Source of the DNA: Treponema sp. UBA3819
GTDB lineage: Bacteria; Spirochaetota; Spirochaetia; Treponematales; Treponemataceae
NCBI GenBank assembly: GCA_002369025.1
Contig: DFDV01000203.1
Coordinates: forward strand, 1 to 6,955
Length of the DNA: 6,955 nt
Reading direction: 5' to 3'
Made by a program: the position numbers and the translations under genes. The notes under the pieces were generated by a model. The model did not search any database. It was given only the letters and a program-made list of their open reading frames with translations, and had not been told where the DNA came from. Below, in pieces: positions 1 to 6,272 of this stretch (positions within the stretch are counted from its first letter, which is position 1; each line of letters starts with the position of its first letter).

Positions 1-17
1 TAGTCTGTTTTTGTCGA

Positions 18-43
18 GCCACAACGGCATTGTGCCATTTTTT
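18..43 (+). terminator. possible intrinsic terminator of an upstream gene
   Basis: On the plus strand a short hairpin (arms CACAA at 20-24 and TTGTG at 30-34, with an outer G-C pair after one mismatch) is followed by A and then six T residues at 38-43. That is the layout of a weak Rho-independent terminator for a plus-strand gene ending left of the window. The stem is only five continuous pairs, so it could be chance. The rest of 1-88 shows no gene that I can support. Confidence 0.35.
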
Positions 44-88
44 CATAAACAGTTTAACATTGCGGAGCCTTGTTCATCCGTGGCTTTC

Positions 89-1273
89 TTACCGTTCTGT
101 CATTTCCGAAAGAATCTCCATATACTCATTCAGATAGCGGACTGCGCTTTCCTTTCTGAAGATGTCCGTCCTGTAAATAAAGAGGAGTCCGCTTTTTTTC
201 TTAAAGGGAAAGCAGCAGAGATTGCAGTCAAAAGCTGAATCCCTGGTGGGAATGGGAACAAACTCGCATGCCTTTCCGCCCAGACGGATTTCTGCCATCT
301 TTGCGTGTTCAAAGGTAAAGAGCGTGGGGAAAATGTCGCGGTAGTCCTGCAGATTTTTTTCTGCAAGCAGCTGACCCAAGTCCATGTGCTGATGGCGCAG
401 CATTTTCCGGACGTATGTATTTACGGCAAGCAGTAAATCTCTGCTACTCATTCTGTCTGAAATGCTGAGCCTGACAGGAAGCATTGTGGTATAAAAGCCG
501 ATTGAACGGAGATTTGCCTTATTGCGGCAGGCGACATTGGTTCCGGTGATGATGTCCGTGCCGGGAGCATGTTTTGCAAGCAGACGGCAGAATGCACTCA
601 GATAAAAAATGTAGGGCGTGATGGAAAGTTTTCTGCAGCATTCCCGGACAGCAGATGTCGTTCTGGCACTCAGCCATGTTATCTGTGACCCGCCGTTTCC
701 TCCATAGACCTGTTTTTTGGGAAAATCAGCCGGCAGGGAGAGCGGGGTAAAGGGCTTTTGCAGTAGGGACTGCCAGTAACTTTTGTTTGCCTGGTAGCTG
801 GCGGAATCAATTTGACAGTCTGCGGCGGCGGGAGGCTGGTAGTTCAGGGCCAGTCCCGAGTAAAGACTGTCCAGTTCACGGAAGAAAATGGCCATAGAAA
901 AGCCGTCTGTGATGATGTGGCAGAAGTCCAGCAGAATGAGGTCGTCTTTTATGGCAGCCCGGATAAGCAGGTCTTTCTCGATGGCAAAGGGGCGCAGAAA
1001 AGAATGCAGGTCATCTTCCATAAAACGTTCCAGGGTCAGCCGGCGGCTGGGAGCGATTGACTGCCAGACAATGCCGTCTTTCTGAAAAAAATTGGAGCGC
1101 AGGTTTTCATGGCGGGCGATAATCTGATTTAATGCCTCTTCAAGTTTAGCCGGGTCGGGCTTTTTTGCCCTGAATGCAAAGGCAAGGTTTATGTCTGTGC
1201 TGAGCGGGTTTTTTCGATAAACATCATAGAGCTGCACCTGCAGTCTGGACGCGGGTATTTGTATTTTTCCCAT
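89..1273 (-). CDS. stand-alone condensation-domain (NRPS C-domain superfamily) acyltransferase
   Basis: This 394-residue protein looks like a single condensation domain, the CoA-dependent acyltransferase fold that joins acyl or aminoacyl groups carried on thioesters to an amine or alcohol. Visible family motifs in order are: an N-terminal SRLQVQLYDVY stretch (9-19), RHENLRSNF (54-62), the active-site motif as CHIITDG (118-124), GTNVACRN (244-251) followed by SIGFYTTMLPVR (257-268), HQHMDLGQLL (294-303), and an FDCNL segment (348-352) near the C-terminus. The active-site motif is normally HHxxxDG. The first His is Cys here, but the second, catalytic His (H119) and Asp123 remain. The chain reaches the usual end of the fold, so it seems complete though compact. 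No adenylation or carrier domain is attached or nearby, so the substrate is unknown. Relatives include free-standing C domains and PapA-type acyltransferases. No signal peptide is seen, so it is probably cytosolic. It is transcribed divergently from pyrK-pyrD. Confidence 0.8.
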   Translation of the reverse strand: MGKIQIPASRLQVQLYDVYRKNPLSTDINLAFAFRAKKPDPAKLEEALNQIIARHENLRSNFFQKDGIVWQSIAPSRRLTLERFMEDDLHSFLRPFAIEKDLLIRAAIKDDLILLDFCHIITDGFSMAIFFRELDSLYSGLALNYQPPAAADCQIDSASYQANKSYWQSLLQKPFTPLSLPADFPKKQVYGGNGGSQITWLSARTTSAVRECCRKLSITPYIFYLSAFCRLLAKHAPGTDIITGTNVACRNKANLRSIGFYTTMLPVRLSISDRMSSRDLLLAVNTYVRKMLRHQHMDLGQLLAEKNLQDYRDIFPTLFTFEHAKMAEIRLGGKACEFVPIPTRDSAFDCNLCCFPFKKKSGLLFIYRTDIFRKESAVRYLNEYMEILSEMTER

Positions 1274-1287
1274 CTTCAGAAACTATA
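1274..1287 (-). promoter_or_regulatory. extended -10 promoter of the condensation-domain gene
   Basis: Read on the minus strand, TGC-TATAGT (hexamer at 1282-1287) lies eight bases before the ATG of the condensation-domain gene. Initiation at the usual distance from the -10 box would leave a leader of zero to about two bases. No convincing -35 box is seen, and no good Shine-Dalgarno sequence is seen apart from a weak GAAG touching the start codon. Confidence 0.5.
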
Positions 1288-1305
1288 GCACGGCTATTTC
1301 TTTTA

Positions 1306-1320
1306 TGCTATACTGTGGCC
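1306..1320 (+). promoter_or_regulatory. extended -10 promoter of pyrK-pyrD, predicted leaderless
   Basis: TGC-TATACT (hexamer at 1309-1314) is followed by six bases and then ATG at 1321. Transcription would be expected to begin at or next to the A of the ATG. There is no purine-rich ribosome binding site. The -35 position (about 1286-1291) shows no recognisable hexamer and coincides with the -10 box of the divergent gene. Confidence 0.6.
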
Positions 1321-3102
1321 ATGAAACAGTTGACTGATTGTAAAGGCCTTCCCCTGCCGCTTTTTGCAAGGGGTAAAGTTCAGGCTTGCGGGCCTGTTGA
1401 TGGAGCAAAACCCGACGGCAGTGTCTTTCATTTGAAAGTATTTGTTAAGTCTGTCATGCCCTGTGCGGGACAGTTTTATCTGCTGAGGGCGGAAAAAACC
1501 GGTTTGCTTTTGGGCCGGCCTATCAGTGTGTATGCGGCTGAAGAATCTGCAGACGGGGTGGAGCTTTCCTTCCTGATTTTAATAAAGGGTTCCGGCACTC
1601 AGGAGTTGTGCAGTCTGGAAAAAGATGACGGCATAGAACTGATTGGCCCTCTGGGAAATACTTTCCCCCTGCCGGAAAAAGATGACAAAATCTGTATTGC
1701 AGGCGGCGGAATCGGAGTTGCCCCTGTGGCGGGCTTTGCGACTACCCTTGCCGCCAAATCCTATGATTTTTATGCAAGTTTTAAAAGCGGCTCATACGGA
1801 CTGGAATGCATTCAGCCCGCCAGCCTTACCATAACCACCGATGACGGAAGCGAAGGCGTTCACGGCATGATTAGCGCGGCCCTTACCGCCGATGTACTGA
1901 AAAACAAGGGCTATACGGTTCTCTATGCCTGTGGTCCCAGCCCCATGCTTGCCTACCTGCAGAAAATCTGTAAGGAAGCGGGGGTAAAGTGCTGGCTGAG
2001 CATGGAAAACCGCATGGCCTGTGGCGTGGGAGCCTGTCTTGGCTGCACCATTACCACAAAAGAAGGAAACAAACGCTGCTGTAAGGACGGTCCTGTTTTT
2101 GACGGCAGCATACTGAACTTTGAACCGCCAAAATATCCGCCTCTTCGCGGAGAAAAGCCCGTCACTGATGCCGTTGATTTGTCAGTCGATGTGGCAGGAG
2201 TACATTTTGCAAACCCTGTGATTGCGGCAAGCGGTACCTTTGGCTATGGTTCTGAATATGCAAGCGTCTTTGATGTAAACAGACTGGGCGGAATCTGTTC
2301 TAAGGGACTGACCCTGCAGGCTCGCGGCGGAAACACAGGAACCCGCCTGGTGGAAACATCTTCCGGCCTTATAAATTCTATCGGTCTGGAAAATCCCGGC
2401 ATTGCCCATTTTATTCAGCACGAACTTCCTTCCATGCTTTCCCTCAAACCGGTTACGATTGCAAACCTTTCCGGCTCTTCACTGGAAACCTATGTGGAAG
2501 GTGCCAAACTGCTGGACGCAACTGAAGTCCCGATGATTGAACTGAACATCAGCTGTCCCAACGTAAAGGCGGGCGGCATGTCCTTTGGAATGGACTGTGC
2601 ATCTGCCGCCAGTGTGACCAGGGCAGTGAGGGCGGTAACAAAAAAGCCGCTTATGGTAAAACTTACTCCCAATGCCCCTGATTTAATCGGAATCGCCATG
2701 GCAGTCCGTGAGGCAGGCGCGGATGCAATCAGTCTGGTAAACACTTTCCAGGCTATGTCCATAGATTTGAACACCGGCCGCCCCGTTTTTGACAATGTGC
2801 GCGCCGGATTCAGCGGCCCCGCCGTAAAGCCCATTGCCCTGCGCATGGTTTACGATGTGGTTCAGGCCATGAATAAACTGCCCGAAAACGAGCGCATTCC
2901 CGTTGTCGGCCTTGGCGGCATTGCTACCTGGCAGGATGCAGTGGAATTCCTGCTTGCGGGCGCTGTGGCAATTCAGGTGGGAACGGCAACCTTTGCCAAC
3001 CCCAATGCCATGGTGCAGATTGTGGACGGTCTTGAGGCCTGGATGAAGGCAAAAGGCTTCAAATCGATAGCAGACTTCCGCGGCAAAGCACAAGATATTT
3101 AA
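1321..3102 (+). CDS. pyrK-pyrD: fused PyrK-PyrD dihydroorotate dehydrogenase (class 1B, NAD-dependent type)
   Basis: This protein oxidises dihydroorotate to orotate in de novo pyrimidine synthesis and passes electrons through FMN, a 2Fe-2S cluster and FAD to NAD+. The N-terminal half (about 1-278) is the PyrK electron-transfer subunit. It carries the FAD-binding motif RPISVY (66-71), GPLGNTF, the glycine-rich GGGIG (128-132), YACGPSPM, and iron-sulfur ligands Cys234, Cys239, Cys242 and probably Cys254 just before KDGPVF. The C-terminal half (about 285-593) is PyrD. It carries ASGTFGYG near the start, NSIGLENPG, NISCPN with catalytic Cys412 (a Cys here is the class 1 base), NTFQAM, and GLGGI (530-534) plus VGTATF for FMN phosphate binding. 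In Firmicutes these are separate subunits of a PyrD2-PyrK2 complex; here both are intact in one 593-residue chain. I chose ATG 1321, not the in-frame GTG at 1315, because that GTG directly follows the -10 box and would not be on the mRNA. No PyrR site or attenuator leader fits in the 47-bp gap. Confidence 0.95.
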   Translation: MKQLTDCKGLPLPLFARGKVQACGPVDGAKPDGSVFHLKVFVKSVMPCAGQFYLLRAEKTGLLLGRPISVYAAEESADGVELSFLILIKGSGTQELCSLEKDDGIELIGPLGNTFPLPEKDDKICIAGGGIGVAPVAGFATTLAAKSYDFYASFKSGSYGLECIQPASLTITTDDGSEGVHGMISAALTADVLKNKGYTVLYACGPSPMLAYLQKICKEAGVKCWLSMENRMACGVGACLGCTITTKEGNKRCCKDGPVFDGSILNFEPPKYPPLRGEKPVTDAVDLSVDVAGVHFANPVIAASGTFGYGSEYASVFDVNRLGGICSKGLTLQARGGNTGTRLVETSSGLINSIGLENPGIAHFIQHELPSMLSLKPVTIANLSGSSLETYVEGAKLLDATEVPMIELNISCPNVKAGGMSFGMDCASAASVTRAVRAVTKKPLMVKLTPNAPDLIGIAMAVREAGADAISLVNTFQAMSIDLNTGRPVFDNVRAGFSGPAVKPIALRMVYDVVQAMNKLPENERIPVVGLGGIATWQDAVEFLLAGAVAIQVGTATFANPNAMVQIVDGLEAWMKAKGFKSIADFRGKAQDI

Positions 3103-3126
3103 GCGAAAATCAGCTTTTAAGAATTC

Positions 3127-3219
3127 GACACAGATGAACAGTGATTTTCACAGATTGGGCACAGAAAAAATAAAAAGTTTTCCGTGCCTTATCTGCGTAC
3201 ATCTGCGTTTATCTGTGTC
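3127..3219. repeat. long imperfect palindrome made of about 10-nt CACAGAT-like units
   Basis: The arms 3127-3168 and 3178-3219 are inverted copies. By hand alignment 32 of 42 positions are complementary without gaps, with a 9-nt A-rich loop between them. The outer end (GACACAGAT / ATCTGTGTC) and the loop-proximal end (GGCAC / GTGCC, then AAAA / TTTT) match best. Each arm contains a tandem pattern of about 10 nt: CACAGAT, CAGTGAT, CACAGAT, CACAGA. It starts 24 bases after the pyrK-pyrD stop. From memory, similar ACACAGAT / ATCTGTGT palindromes are dispersed between genes of many unrelated bacteria and produce spurious reading frames containing strings such as ICVHLRLSV. It may be a mobile or selfish intergenic repeat, and its RNA could fold and protect or end the pyrK-pyrD transcript. 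Confidence 0.75.
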
Positions 3220-3246
3220 AAAAATAAATTTTATTTCGACAATTGG

Positions 3247-3281
3247 GCAGTTCTGGATAGCCTCCTGTTCTCCAGAACTGC
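3247..3281. repeat. perfect 11-bp inverted repeat (hairpin 1 of 3)
   Basis: GCAGTTCTGGA (3247-3257) and TCCAGAACTGC (3271-3281) are exact reverse complements around a 13-nt loop. The right arm directly abuts the next hairpin. No T-run follows, so it is not a classic terminator alone. Confidence 0.8.
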
Positions 3282-3302
3282 GACAGCAGACAAGCTGCTG
3301 TC
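3282..3302. repeat. perfect 8-bp inverted repeat (hairpin 2 of 3)
   Basis: GACAGCAG (3282-3289) and CTGCTGTC (3295-3302) pair exactly around the loop ACAAG. There is no gap to hairpin 1, so the two stems could stack coaxially in RNA. Confidence 0.75.
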
Positions 3303-3311
3303 CCGCTTTTC

Positions 3312-3342
3312 AGTGCGCATCCGTGCGCACTATTATTTTATT
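3312..3342 (+). terminator. GC-rich hairpin 3 of 3 with T-rich tail, possible terminator
   Basis: AGTGCGCA (3312-3319) and TGCGCACT (3324-3331) pair exactly around the 4-nt loop TCCG. The stem is GC-rich and is followed by the T-rich stretch ATTATTTTATT. This resembles a plus-strand intrinsic terminator ending readthrough from pyrK-pyrD about 230 bases after its stop, just before the next promoter. The tail is interrupted by A residues, so termination may be weak. Confidence 0.5.
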
Positions 3343-3349
3343 ATGACAA

Positions 3350-3384
3350 TTGAACAAAAAGTGTAAAAATGTTATACTCGCGCT
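3350..3384 (+). promoter_or_regulatory. sigma70-type promoter of the methyltransferase operon, predicted leaderless
   Basis: TTGAAC (3350-3355), a 17-base spacer and TATACT (3373-3378) form the best promoter in the window, and a TGT before the -10 box adds an extended element. Six bases later comes ATG 3385, with no ribosome binding site between. The start of transcription should fall at or next to the start codon. It probably also drives the downstream tetR-type gene. Confidence 0.75.
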
Positions 3385-4584
3385 ATGAATACATTGGTCG
3401 CCTTGTGCGCGGTGGGCGCGGAAAAAATTTTAGGCAATGAACTTAAACTTCTCGGTTACAAGCTGGTGTCAAACGCACCGGGACGCGTTACTTTTACCGG
3501 AGATGATGATGCTCTTTTCCGCACGAATTTGTGCCTGCGCACTGCTGACCGTGTCTACCTGCAGATGGCAGAATTTGAAGCGGCTGATTTTGACCAGCTT
3601 TTTGACGGTGTCTATGCCGTCCGCTGGCAGGATTTTTTGCGTAAGGACAGCCGCGTGGTTGTGGACAAAGTACGCATCTATAAATCAAAACTGAACAGCG
3701 AGCACTCCATTCAGGGCATGGTGCAGAAAGCCATTTACAAAAAACTGGGCGACACCTGGCACATGCAGACCCTGCCAGAAAGCGGCGAAAAAAGCGATGT
3801 GCGTGTCTATATGGACGAAGACCGCGCCCTTATCCTTCTGGACTTGAGCGGCCTTCCCCTGCACAAGCGCGGTTACCGCACCGACGGCGGCTTTGCTCCC
3901 CTGCGGGAAACAACTGCGGCAGCCCTTCTTCAGCTGATGACCTGGCGCAGAAAAACGCCCCTGCATGATCCTTTCTGCGGTTCCGGCACCTTTGCCATAG
4001 AAGCCGCCCTTTATGCTTACAATGTTGCTCCCGGTTTTGGCCGCCGCTTCGCCCTGGAAAACCTGCCGATATTTAACAGCCGTCGCGCAGAGGAAATCCG
4101 CCGTGCAGAGGCAGAAAAAATCCGCACGGATGTAGAAGTACGCATTACCGGTACGGACATAGATCCGGCGGCTATTGAGCGTGCACGAAAAAATGCAGAG
4201 CATGCCTGCGTAATGGCAGGACGCGCCCTCAATCTGATAGACAGCAGCAACAAAGTGCCCCGTCCGGATTTTGATGTGGCGGACTTTGCTGACATTACTG
4301 CCCCTTACGAAAGCGGACTGCTTATCTGTAACCCTCCCTATGGCGAACGCCTTGGAGATGCGGAGCAGGCAGAAGAAATCTACCGCAAGATGAGCTGCCT
4401 CTTTGATGAATTCAAGGGCTGGCAGATGGGCGTCATTACAGCCCACAAGAAATTCCAGGAATGTATTGGCCGCTATGCCACTACACTCAAAAGCCTCAAG
4501 GCAGGAAATCTGGATACCACATTCTACATGTATACTGGTGAAGAAAAGAGGAAAAATCATGGCAATCGTAGTAGAGCACGATAA
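3385..4584 (+). CDS. THUMP-domain SAM-dependent RNA methyltransferase (RlmL N-half / YpsC family)
   Basis: This is a predicted cytosolic RNA methyltransferase, most likely forming N2-methylguanosine in 23S rRNA by analogy with the N-terminal half of E. coli RlmL. The exact target base cannot be read from sequence. The N-terminus, ALCAVGAEKILGNELKLLGY, matches the family opening and supports the ATG at 3385. A THUMP RNA-binding region covers about 50-155. The Rossmann methyltransferase part has the SAM-binding motif DPFCGSGT (195-202), a TGTDIDPAAIERARKN segment that binds the SAM ribose, and the catalytic motif NPPYGERLGD (316-325), typical of enzymes that methylate exocyclic or planar nitrogens. 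At 399 residues it has the usual length for single-domain YpsC-type proteins and lacks the RlmK half of E. coli RlmL. The basic C-terminal tail overlaps the next gene by 26 bp, which suggests a coupled operon. It was long annotated as an N6-adenine DNA methylase because of NPPY; the THUMP domain argues for RNA. Confidence 0.88.
   Translation: MNTLVALCAVGAEKILGNELKLLGYKLVSNAPGRVTFTGDDDALFRTNLCLRTADRVYLQMAEFEAADFDQLFDGVYAVRWQDFLRKDSRVVVDKVRIYKSKLNSEHSIQGMVQKAIYKKLGDTWHMQTLPESGEKSDVRVYMDEDRALILLDLSGLPLHKRGYRTDGGFAPLRETTAAALLQLMTWRRKTPLHDPFCGSGTFAIEAALYAYNVAPGFGRRFALENLPIFNSRRAEEIRRAEAEKIRTDVEVRITGTDIDPAAIERARKNAEHACVMAGRALNLIDSSNKVPRPDFDVADFADITAPYESGLLICNPPYGERLGDAEQAEEIYRKMSCLFDEFKGWQMGVITAHKKFQECIGRYATTLKSLKAGNLDTTFYMYTGEEKRKNHGNRSRAR
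4546..4551 (+). promoter_or_regulatory. ribosome binding site deciding the TetR start
   Basis: AAGAGG lies seven bases before ATG 4559, inside the end of the methyltransferase gene. It fixes the regulator start at 4559 and not at the in-frame ATG of 4403, whose extra 52 residues are only the methyltransferase sequence in another frame. Confidence 0.75.
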
Positions 4585-5155
4585 GCGCAGAGTTGAAATT
4601 CTGGAAAAATCATTTGATTTGTTCTGCCGGGACGGCTATGAAGACGTAACTTTCCAGAAGATTGCAGATGCCTGTGGAATCACCCGTACCACACTCTACA
4701 TCTATTTCAAGAATAAAAAAGAAATTTTCGCCTGGAGTATCAAGCAGTTTACCCTGGATCTGGAAAAACAGCTCCTTGCCATCGTAAAGGACAAGTCACT
4801 TTCTTCCGGACAGTGCATCCGTGCTATCTGTAACCACATCATCGACGCAGAACAGGAAAATCATGCCCTTTTTGGCGTACTGCTCAGTTATCTCCTTCAG
4901 ATAAAAAAGACTGGCGAAGACCCTGATGAACGCGTTCGCCGCAGAACGGTAAGAATGCGCCATCTTTTGAGCACGCTTATCATCCGCGGACAGAATGCGG
5001 GAGAATTCAAAAAAGTTCCCGTAAAAGATGTGGAAGAATTGATTTACACGCTTCTGGAATCAGCAATTTTCCGCCTTGCCGTGCTGAATCAGAATGATAT
5101 TTCCAGCGTAAAGGCTTCAATCAACCTCACGCTGGACAGTCTCATGGAAAAATAA
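4559..5155 (+). CDS. TetR/AcrR-family transcriptional regulator
   Basis: This 198-residue protein is a one-component DNA-binding regulator. Its N-terminal helix-turn-helix domain is textbook TetR: RVEILEKSFDLFCRDGY (11-27), then TFQKIADACGITRTTLYIYF (31-50) and KNKKEIF (51-57). Residues from about 65 to 198 form the helical ligand-binding and dimerisation domain, which is too variable to name a ligand. The start is set by an AAGAGG ribosome binding site seven bases upstream. It overlaps the methyltransferase gene by 26 bp and has no promoter or operator-sized gap of its own, so its level should follow the methyltransferase transcript. TetR genes usually sit beside or opposite their target, often a transporter; none is visible here. 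Its targets may be distant, or it may act on the promoter at 3350-3384. The gene ends 23 bp from the convergent lipoprotein gene. Confidence 0.9.
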   Translation: MAIVVEHDKRRVEILEKSFDLFCRDGYEDVTFQKIADACGITRTTLYIYFKNKKEIFAWSIKQFTLDLEKQLLAIVKDKSLSSGQCIRAICNHIIDAEQENHALFGVLLSYLLQIKKTGEDPDERVRRRTVRMRHLLSTLIIRGQNAGEFKKVPVKDVEELIYTLLESAIFRLAVLNQNDISSVKASINLTLDSLMEK

Positions 5156-5178
5156 ACTGAACCCGGCTGACCGTCAGG

Positions 5179-6201
5179 CTAAGGATTGCAGGGGCTTATG
5201 TCCAGAATGGCGCCGTCATCTGCAGTCAACAGCGTTCGTGTCGGTGCAATCATTTTTGTAGACGGATTGTAGTCAAAACTGTTGGTCCGGTCGTCAATTT
5301 TTGGCACATAAATGCCGTTCTTTATAGACTCTCCCTGTTTTTTCTGTTCCTTTCCGCTTGAATCCCGGTAGGTTTCATCCAGAAAAATTTTCAGTCCCTT
5401 GGGCTTTGTCCAGTAATAGCTGTTGTAGTAGGGATTTGTCTTATCCGTATTCGTTTCGTTCTGAGTCTTTTTTACCGCTATCAGGCTGTTTACATAAATG
5501 GTCTTTCCCAAAAAAGATTCCAGCAGGAAAATGCGCATGTCGTTTGTTTTTGTGCCGATTGCAACTTCCTTTGTGTCTTTGTCTGCTTCTGCAAAACGGT
5601 AGGGCTTTACGGAAGTTCCGTTGCTGATGACATAATAAATGTCAGTAAAAACCGTAGTATCCGCACTGGTGGGCACAAGAAGACTTGAATTCAATTCCAG
5701 CATATAAGAATCTTCTACTTTGTTGTCGTGATAGGTTGCTTTTGCGTCGGTAACGACAAGATCGTATTCATCTTTTGCAATCAGTTCCGCTTCTCCCACA
5801 CCCGCCGTGTTCTGGATTGCCGGACTGTAGCCTGTGTAAGAGTAATAGTTGTCCTTGTAGTAGCGGATAAAATAACGGTAGTAGGAACCGCTTGTCACAA
5901 ATTCATCAATAAAGTTAAAGGAGTTTGTCAGGTCTCCTGTATTTGCCGGAATTACCTGACCGATGTTTACGGTTTCCTTTATGGTGTTAAATTTGGAGTC
6001 TTCGTCACAGCGCTGTCTGAAGATGTTTGCATAGCTCATTCCTGACAGTGAGTTAAAGCTGACAGAAACATTTGTGTCGCTCAATCTGCGGATGGTTGGT
6101 GCAGTGATGTCATTTTTGTCGCCGTTTACCACGCAGGCCGTCATAAAAAAAATTGCCCAGCATGCCGGAAAAATACATGATATTATTGAAGATTTTTTCA
6201 T
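5179..6201 (-). CDS. predicted lipoprotein with an FN3-like region
   Basis: I do not recognise a named family for this 340-residue protein. It opens with a lipoprotein signal peptide: KK at 2-3, a hydrophobic stretch to about residue 20, and a lipobox MTAC with the lipidated Cys predicted at 23. Met at -3 departs from the standard Leu, but spirochaete lipoboxes are loose. Residues about 33-132 resemble a fibronectin type III sandwich: APTIRRLSDTNVSVSF as first strands and a Tyr-rich SGSYYRYFIRYYKDNYYSY stretch before GYSP. The remaining part (about 135-340) is beta-rich and polar with no motif I can name, and no catalytic residues stand out. It should be anchored in the inner or outer membrane, facing periplasm or surface; binding or structural roles are possible. 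Start ATG 6201 is supported by GGGGG at 6206-6210 on the opposite strand reading, four bases upstream. It is divergent from the HAD gene and convergent with the TetR-type gene. Confidence 0.8.
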   Translation of the reverse strand: MKKSSIISCIFPACWAIFFMTACVVNGDKNDITAPTIRRLSDTNVSVSFNSLSGMSYANIFRQRCDEDSKFNTIKETVNIGQVIPANTGDLTNSFNFIDEFVTSGSYYRYFIRYYKDNYYSYTGYSPAIQNTAGVGEAELIAKDEYDLVVTDAKATYHDNKVEDSYMLELNSSLLVPTSADTTVFTDIYYVISNGTSVKPYRFAEADKDTKEVAIGTKTNDMRIFLLESFLGKTIYVNSLIAVKKTQNETNTDKTNPYYNSYYWTKPKGLKIFLDETYRDSSGKEQKKQGESIKNGIYVPKIDDRTNSFDYNPSTKMIAPTRTLLTADDGAILDISPCNP

Positions 6202-6231
6202 AGTTCCCCCAAATAAACACCTTCTAGTATA
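6202..6231 (-). promoter_or_regulatory. promoter -10 box and ribosome binding site of the lipoprotein gene
   Basis: Read on the minus strand, TATACT (6226-6231) lies 24 bases before the ATG. A GGGGG purine run (6206-6210) sits four bases before the start codon. Unlike the neighbouring genes, this one should have a leader of roughly 17 bases with a Shine-Dalgarno sequence. No clear -35 box is seen. Confidence 0.55.
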
Positions 6232-6272
6232 TACAATTATCGGCAGAATTCAGTAGAAAGCGTACGATTTTG

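Noticed and set aside
1315..1320. GTG start for pyrK-pyrD six bases earlier
   Set aside because: It directly follows the TATACT box and would lie upstream of the expected transcription start; it also lacks a ribosome binding site.
1274..1320. PyrR-binding attenuator or pyrimidine riboswitch before pyrK-pyrD
   Set aside because: The gap is only 47 bp, is filled by promoter elements, and leaves no leader RNA to fold.
3247..3331. Hairpin cluster as an integron attC site or CRISPR
   Set aside because: I see no paired R box (RYYYAAC / GTTRRRY) in the proper order, no adjacent integrase, and no regularly spaced direct repeats with unique spacers.
3134..3366. Two small plus-strand reading frames (3134-3346 and 3184-3366)
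   Set aside because: They translate the palindrome and hairpin DNA, overlap each other in different frames, resemble no protein family I know, and one runs through the promoter at 3350-3378.
4403..4558. Upstream in-frame start for the TetR-type gene
   Set aside because: The 52 extra residues only read the methyltransferase gene in another frame; the TetR domain begins normally from ATG 4559, which has a good AAGAGG ribosome binding site.
3685..4560. Long minus-strand reading frame opposite the methyltransferase gene
   Set aside because: The plus strand encodes a clear THUMP methyltransferase through all of this stretch; the antisense frame has no domain, promoter or ribosome binding site and reflects codon bias.
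5156..5178. Terminator between the convergent TetR-type and lipoprotein genes
   Set aside because: The only dyad is CTGAC-C-GTCAG at 5167-5177, whose one-base centre cannot form a normal hairpin loop, and there is no T-run on either strand next to it.
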